Assembly: GCF_001484605.1 (NCBI RefSeq)
Contig: NZ_CP013747.1
Location: forward strand, 1,736,001 to 1,800,000
Source: Pseudarthrobacter sulfonivorans
GTDB lineage: Bacteria; Actinomycetota; Actinomycetes; Actinomycetales; Micrococcaceae
DNA: 64,000 nt
Direction: 5' to 3'
The notes beneath the pieces are model-generated. The model had not been told where the DNA came from. It searched no databases and worked only from the letters and a program-made list of their open reading frames with translations. Below, piece by piece: positions 62,327 to 64,000 of the stretch (positions are counted from its first letter, which is position 1; the number at the start of each line of letters is the position of its first letter). A program made the position numbers and the translations under genes.

Positions 62327-63348
62327 GCCGCTACTCGCTTTCCGGTGGGGACGGGCTGGGTGGGCTTGGGCCTATCGGACTTGGGTTTGCGGATTTTCCG
62401 CAGCCGCGGGTTGGTGACTTCGTCCACCGCGTAGTTGATCAGCGCCAGCGAGAAGGCCACCAGTGCGATGCACACGCCGGACGGGACAAAGACCCACCAG
62501 CTGCCGGTCAGCAGCGCACCTTCGTTGCCGGCCCAGTAGAGGTTGTTGCCCCAGGAGACCGTACTGACATCGCCCAGGCCCAGGAACTCGAGGCCGGCCT
62601 GGGCGCCGATGCCGTAGATGATGCAGGCCAGCAGCGTGCCCATAACAATGGAGGCCATGTTGGGCAGGATTTCGCCGAACATGATCCTGAGCGGCCGTTC
62701 GCCGGTGACCACGGCAGCGGCCACAAAGTCCTTGGACCGGATGGACAGCGCCTGCGAGCGCAGCACCCGGGCGGAGCCAGCCCAGCCGGTGACCACCAGG
62801 ACCAGGATTACGGTGCCAAGACCGGGCGGCAGGAACGCGGCCAGGATCACCAGCAGCGGCAGGCCCGGCAGCAGCAGGAAGACGTTGGTGGTGAGGGACA
62901 GGGCCTCGTCGATGAACTTGCCGAAGTATGCGGAGGCGAGACCCACCAGGATGCCGATGAAGGTCGAGGCGAACCCCACAGTCAGGCCCACAAACAGGGA
63001 ACTGCGGGAACCGTGGATGGTGAGGGCCAGGACGTCCTGGCCCTTGGCCGTGGTGCCCAGCCAGTATTCGGCGTCCGGCTCCTGTGACGCCATGCCGGTG
63101 ATCTTGGACGGGTTGTCCGGATAGAGAACCGGGGCCAGGAGCGCCAGCGCGATGAAGACAACAAGGATGGCCGCGCCGGTCATGGCTTTCTTGTTGGTCA
63201 GCAGCCCGTGGAGGAGGCTCCGGTTGGATTGCCGGACGGAAACCGCGGGCGGAAGCCCGGTACCGCCGTCGGGCGTTTTGCCGGTGACCGGATCTGCGAG
63301 GGTCTCGCCGGGCAGGCTGGAAGCGGTGTTTGCGATGGAAGTGGTCAT
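62323..63348 (-). CDS. Peptide-type ABC transporter permease (OppC/DppC-like)
   Basis: A 341-residue permease. A hydrophilic N-terminus of about 55 residues precedes the first membrane segment (GAAILVVFIALALLAPVL), as in OppC, and the permease loop is DFVAAAVVTGERPLRIMFGE. It follows the OppB-like gene by 8 bp. Confidence 0.92.
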   Translation of the reverse strand: MTTSIANTASSLPGETLADPVTGKTPDGGTGLPPAVSVRQSNRSLLHGLLTNKKAMTGAAILVVFIALALLAPVLYPDNPSKITGMASQEPDAEYWLGTTAKGQDVLALTIHGSRSSLFVGLTVGFASTFIGILVGLASAYFGKFIDEALSLTTNVFLLLPGLPLLVILAAFLPPGLGTVILVLVVTGWAGSARVLRSQALSIRSKDFVAAAVVTGERPLRIMFGEILPNMASIVMGTLLACIIYGIGAQAGLEFLGLGDVSTVSWGNNLYWAGNEGALLTGSWWVFVPSGVCIALVAFSLALINYAVDEVTNPRLRKIRKPKSDRPKPTQPVPTGKRVAA

Positions 63349-63356
63349 GATCAGTC

Positions 63357-64000
63357 CTAGTTGCTGCGCACGCGCGGGTCGAGGCGGACGTAGAGGATAT
63401 CTACCAGGAAGTTGGCCAGCAGCACGGCGGCAGTAATGGTCAGGAACAAGCCCTGCATGAGCGGGTAGTCGAGCCCTTGCACGGCGGCCAGCAGCTGGTA
63501 GCCGACACCCGGGTAGGCGAACACCACCTCGGTCAGCATCGCGCCGCCTACCACGAAGCCCAGGCTCATGCCGAAGGCGGTCACGGACGGCAGCATCGCG
63601 TTGCGGGCGGCATAGCGGAACATGATCCGGCCCGGGCGCAGGCCCTTCGCCTCGGCCATGGTGATGTAATCCTCGGCGTTGGTGGCGATCATCGTGTTGC
63701 GCATTCCCAGCATCCAGCCGCCGATCGAGACCAGCACGATGGTGAGGGCCGGCAGCACCAGGTGCATGCCGACGTCGGACACAAACGCCCAGCTGAAGCT
63801 CGGCTCGATAGTGTCGCTGAAAGCGTGCCGGATGGGGAACCAGCCCAGCGTGACGCCGAACAGGTAGAGGGCGCCCATGGCGAGCCAGAAGTAGGGAAAG
63901 GAACCGATGAAGATCAGCAGCGGCGGGAGCGCCGAGTCAACGGCTCCCCCGCGGCGCCATGCGGCCAGGATCCCCAGCAGGTTACCCACGACGGCGGCAA
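63357..64000 (-). CDS. Peptide-type ABC transporter permease (OppB/DppB-like), 5' end beyond window
   Basis: About 214 residues of a permease are visible; the frame stays open to the right edge, so the N-terminus lies outside. The loop YITMAEAKGLRPGRIMFRYA and five membrane segments fit the C-terminal two-thirds of an OppB-type permease of about 320 residues. The end of this gene leads into the OppC-like gene. The binding protein is presumably upstream, outside the window. Confidence 0.88.
   Translation of the reverse strand, partial: AAVVGNLLGILAAWRRGGAVDSALPPLLIFIGSFPYFWLAMGALYLFGVTLGWFPIRHAFSDTIEPSFSWAFVSDVGMHLVLPALTIVLVSIGGWMLGMRNTMIATNAEDYITMAEAKGLRPGRIMFRYAARNAMLPSVTAFGMSLGFVVGGAMLTEVVFAYPGVGYQLLAAVQGLDYPLMQGLFLTITAAVLLANFLVDILYVRLDPRVRSN

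Overview
The window is high-GC bacterial chromosome, gene-dense, with many GTG starts, many 4-base stop/start overlaps and actinobacterial gene families (nadE, the Asp23/DUF6286/AmaP cluster, an HbpS-like heme protein beside a NarL-type two-component system). It looks like a member of the Micrococcaceae, probably Arthrobacter or a close relative such as Pseudarthrobacter; the species cannot be fixed from sequence alone. I see no rRNA, tRNA, CRISPR array, prophage or insertion sequence.

Layout. (a) 0-2 kb: pyrE and a flavin monooxygenase. (b) 2-22 kb, nearly all on the minus strand: a sugar-acid (uronate) island. It holds glucuronate isomerase, a fructuronate reductase, a mannonate dehydratase of the enolase superfamily, a GPH-type symporter, an unusual gluconokinase-GH3 glycosidase fusion, a peptide-type ABC importer (with a permease-ATPase fusion), two TIM-barrel isomerases, two Gfo/Idh/MocA oxidoreductases and two LacI regulators. 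Four promoters in this island share one design: a 16-bp operator of the form TGRCAACCGRTTGYCA that contains the -35 element, a 17-bp spacer and a -10 element. This makes it one regulon. (c) 22-28 kb: nadE, a quinone-oxidoreductase-like gene bracketed by two copies of an intergenic palindromic repeat, and an IclR regulator divergent from a CoA-transferase/thiolase operon with matching palindromic operators. (d) 28-35.6 kb: a debranching-type glucosidase with a glycosyltransferase, an HbpS-like secreted protein plus an ankyrin lipoprotein divergent from a histidine kinase/response regulator pair, and a cold-shock gene with promoter and terminator. (e) 35.6-45 kb: acyl-CoA dehydrogenase, acyl-CoA synthetase and MarR, a Xre-cupin regulator with a thioredoxin-reductase-like flavoprotein, and a valine-catabolism operon. 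(f) 45-47 kb: xthA and an uncharacterised gene.

(g) 47-52 kb: a LacI regulator and a CUT1-type sugar ABC operon. (h) 52-55 kb: an envelope-stress cluster (Asp23, DUF2273, DUF6286, AmaP) next to a small LEA-like 11-mer repeat protein. (i) 55-64 kb: a fructan locus with a secreted levansucrase, a lipoprotein GH32, an intracellular GH32 and a peptide-type ABC importer that runs off the right edge.

How it works together. The uronate island would import glucuronides or oligosaccharides, release and isomerise the uronic acid, and take it through fructuronate and mannonate to 2-keto-3-deoxygluconate. The fructan locus would build levan outside the cell, cut it, import the products and hydrolyse them. 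The same LacI-type operator lies upstream of both the CUT1 importer and the levansucrase, so these two may be co-regulated. Most functions are inferred from motifs and context; none was confirmed by a database search.
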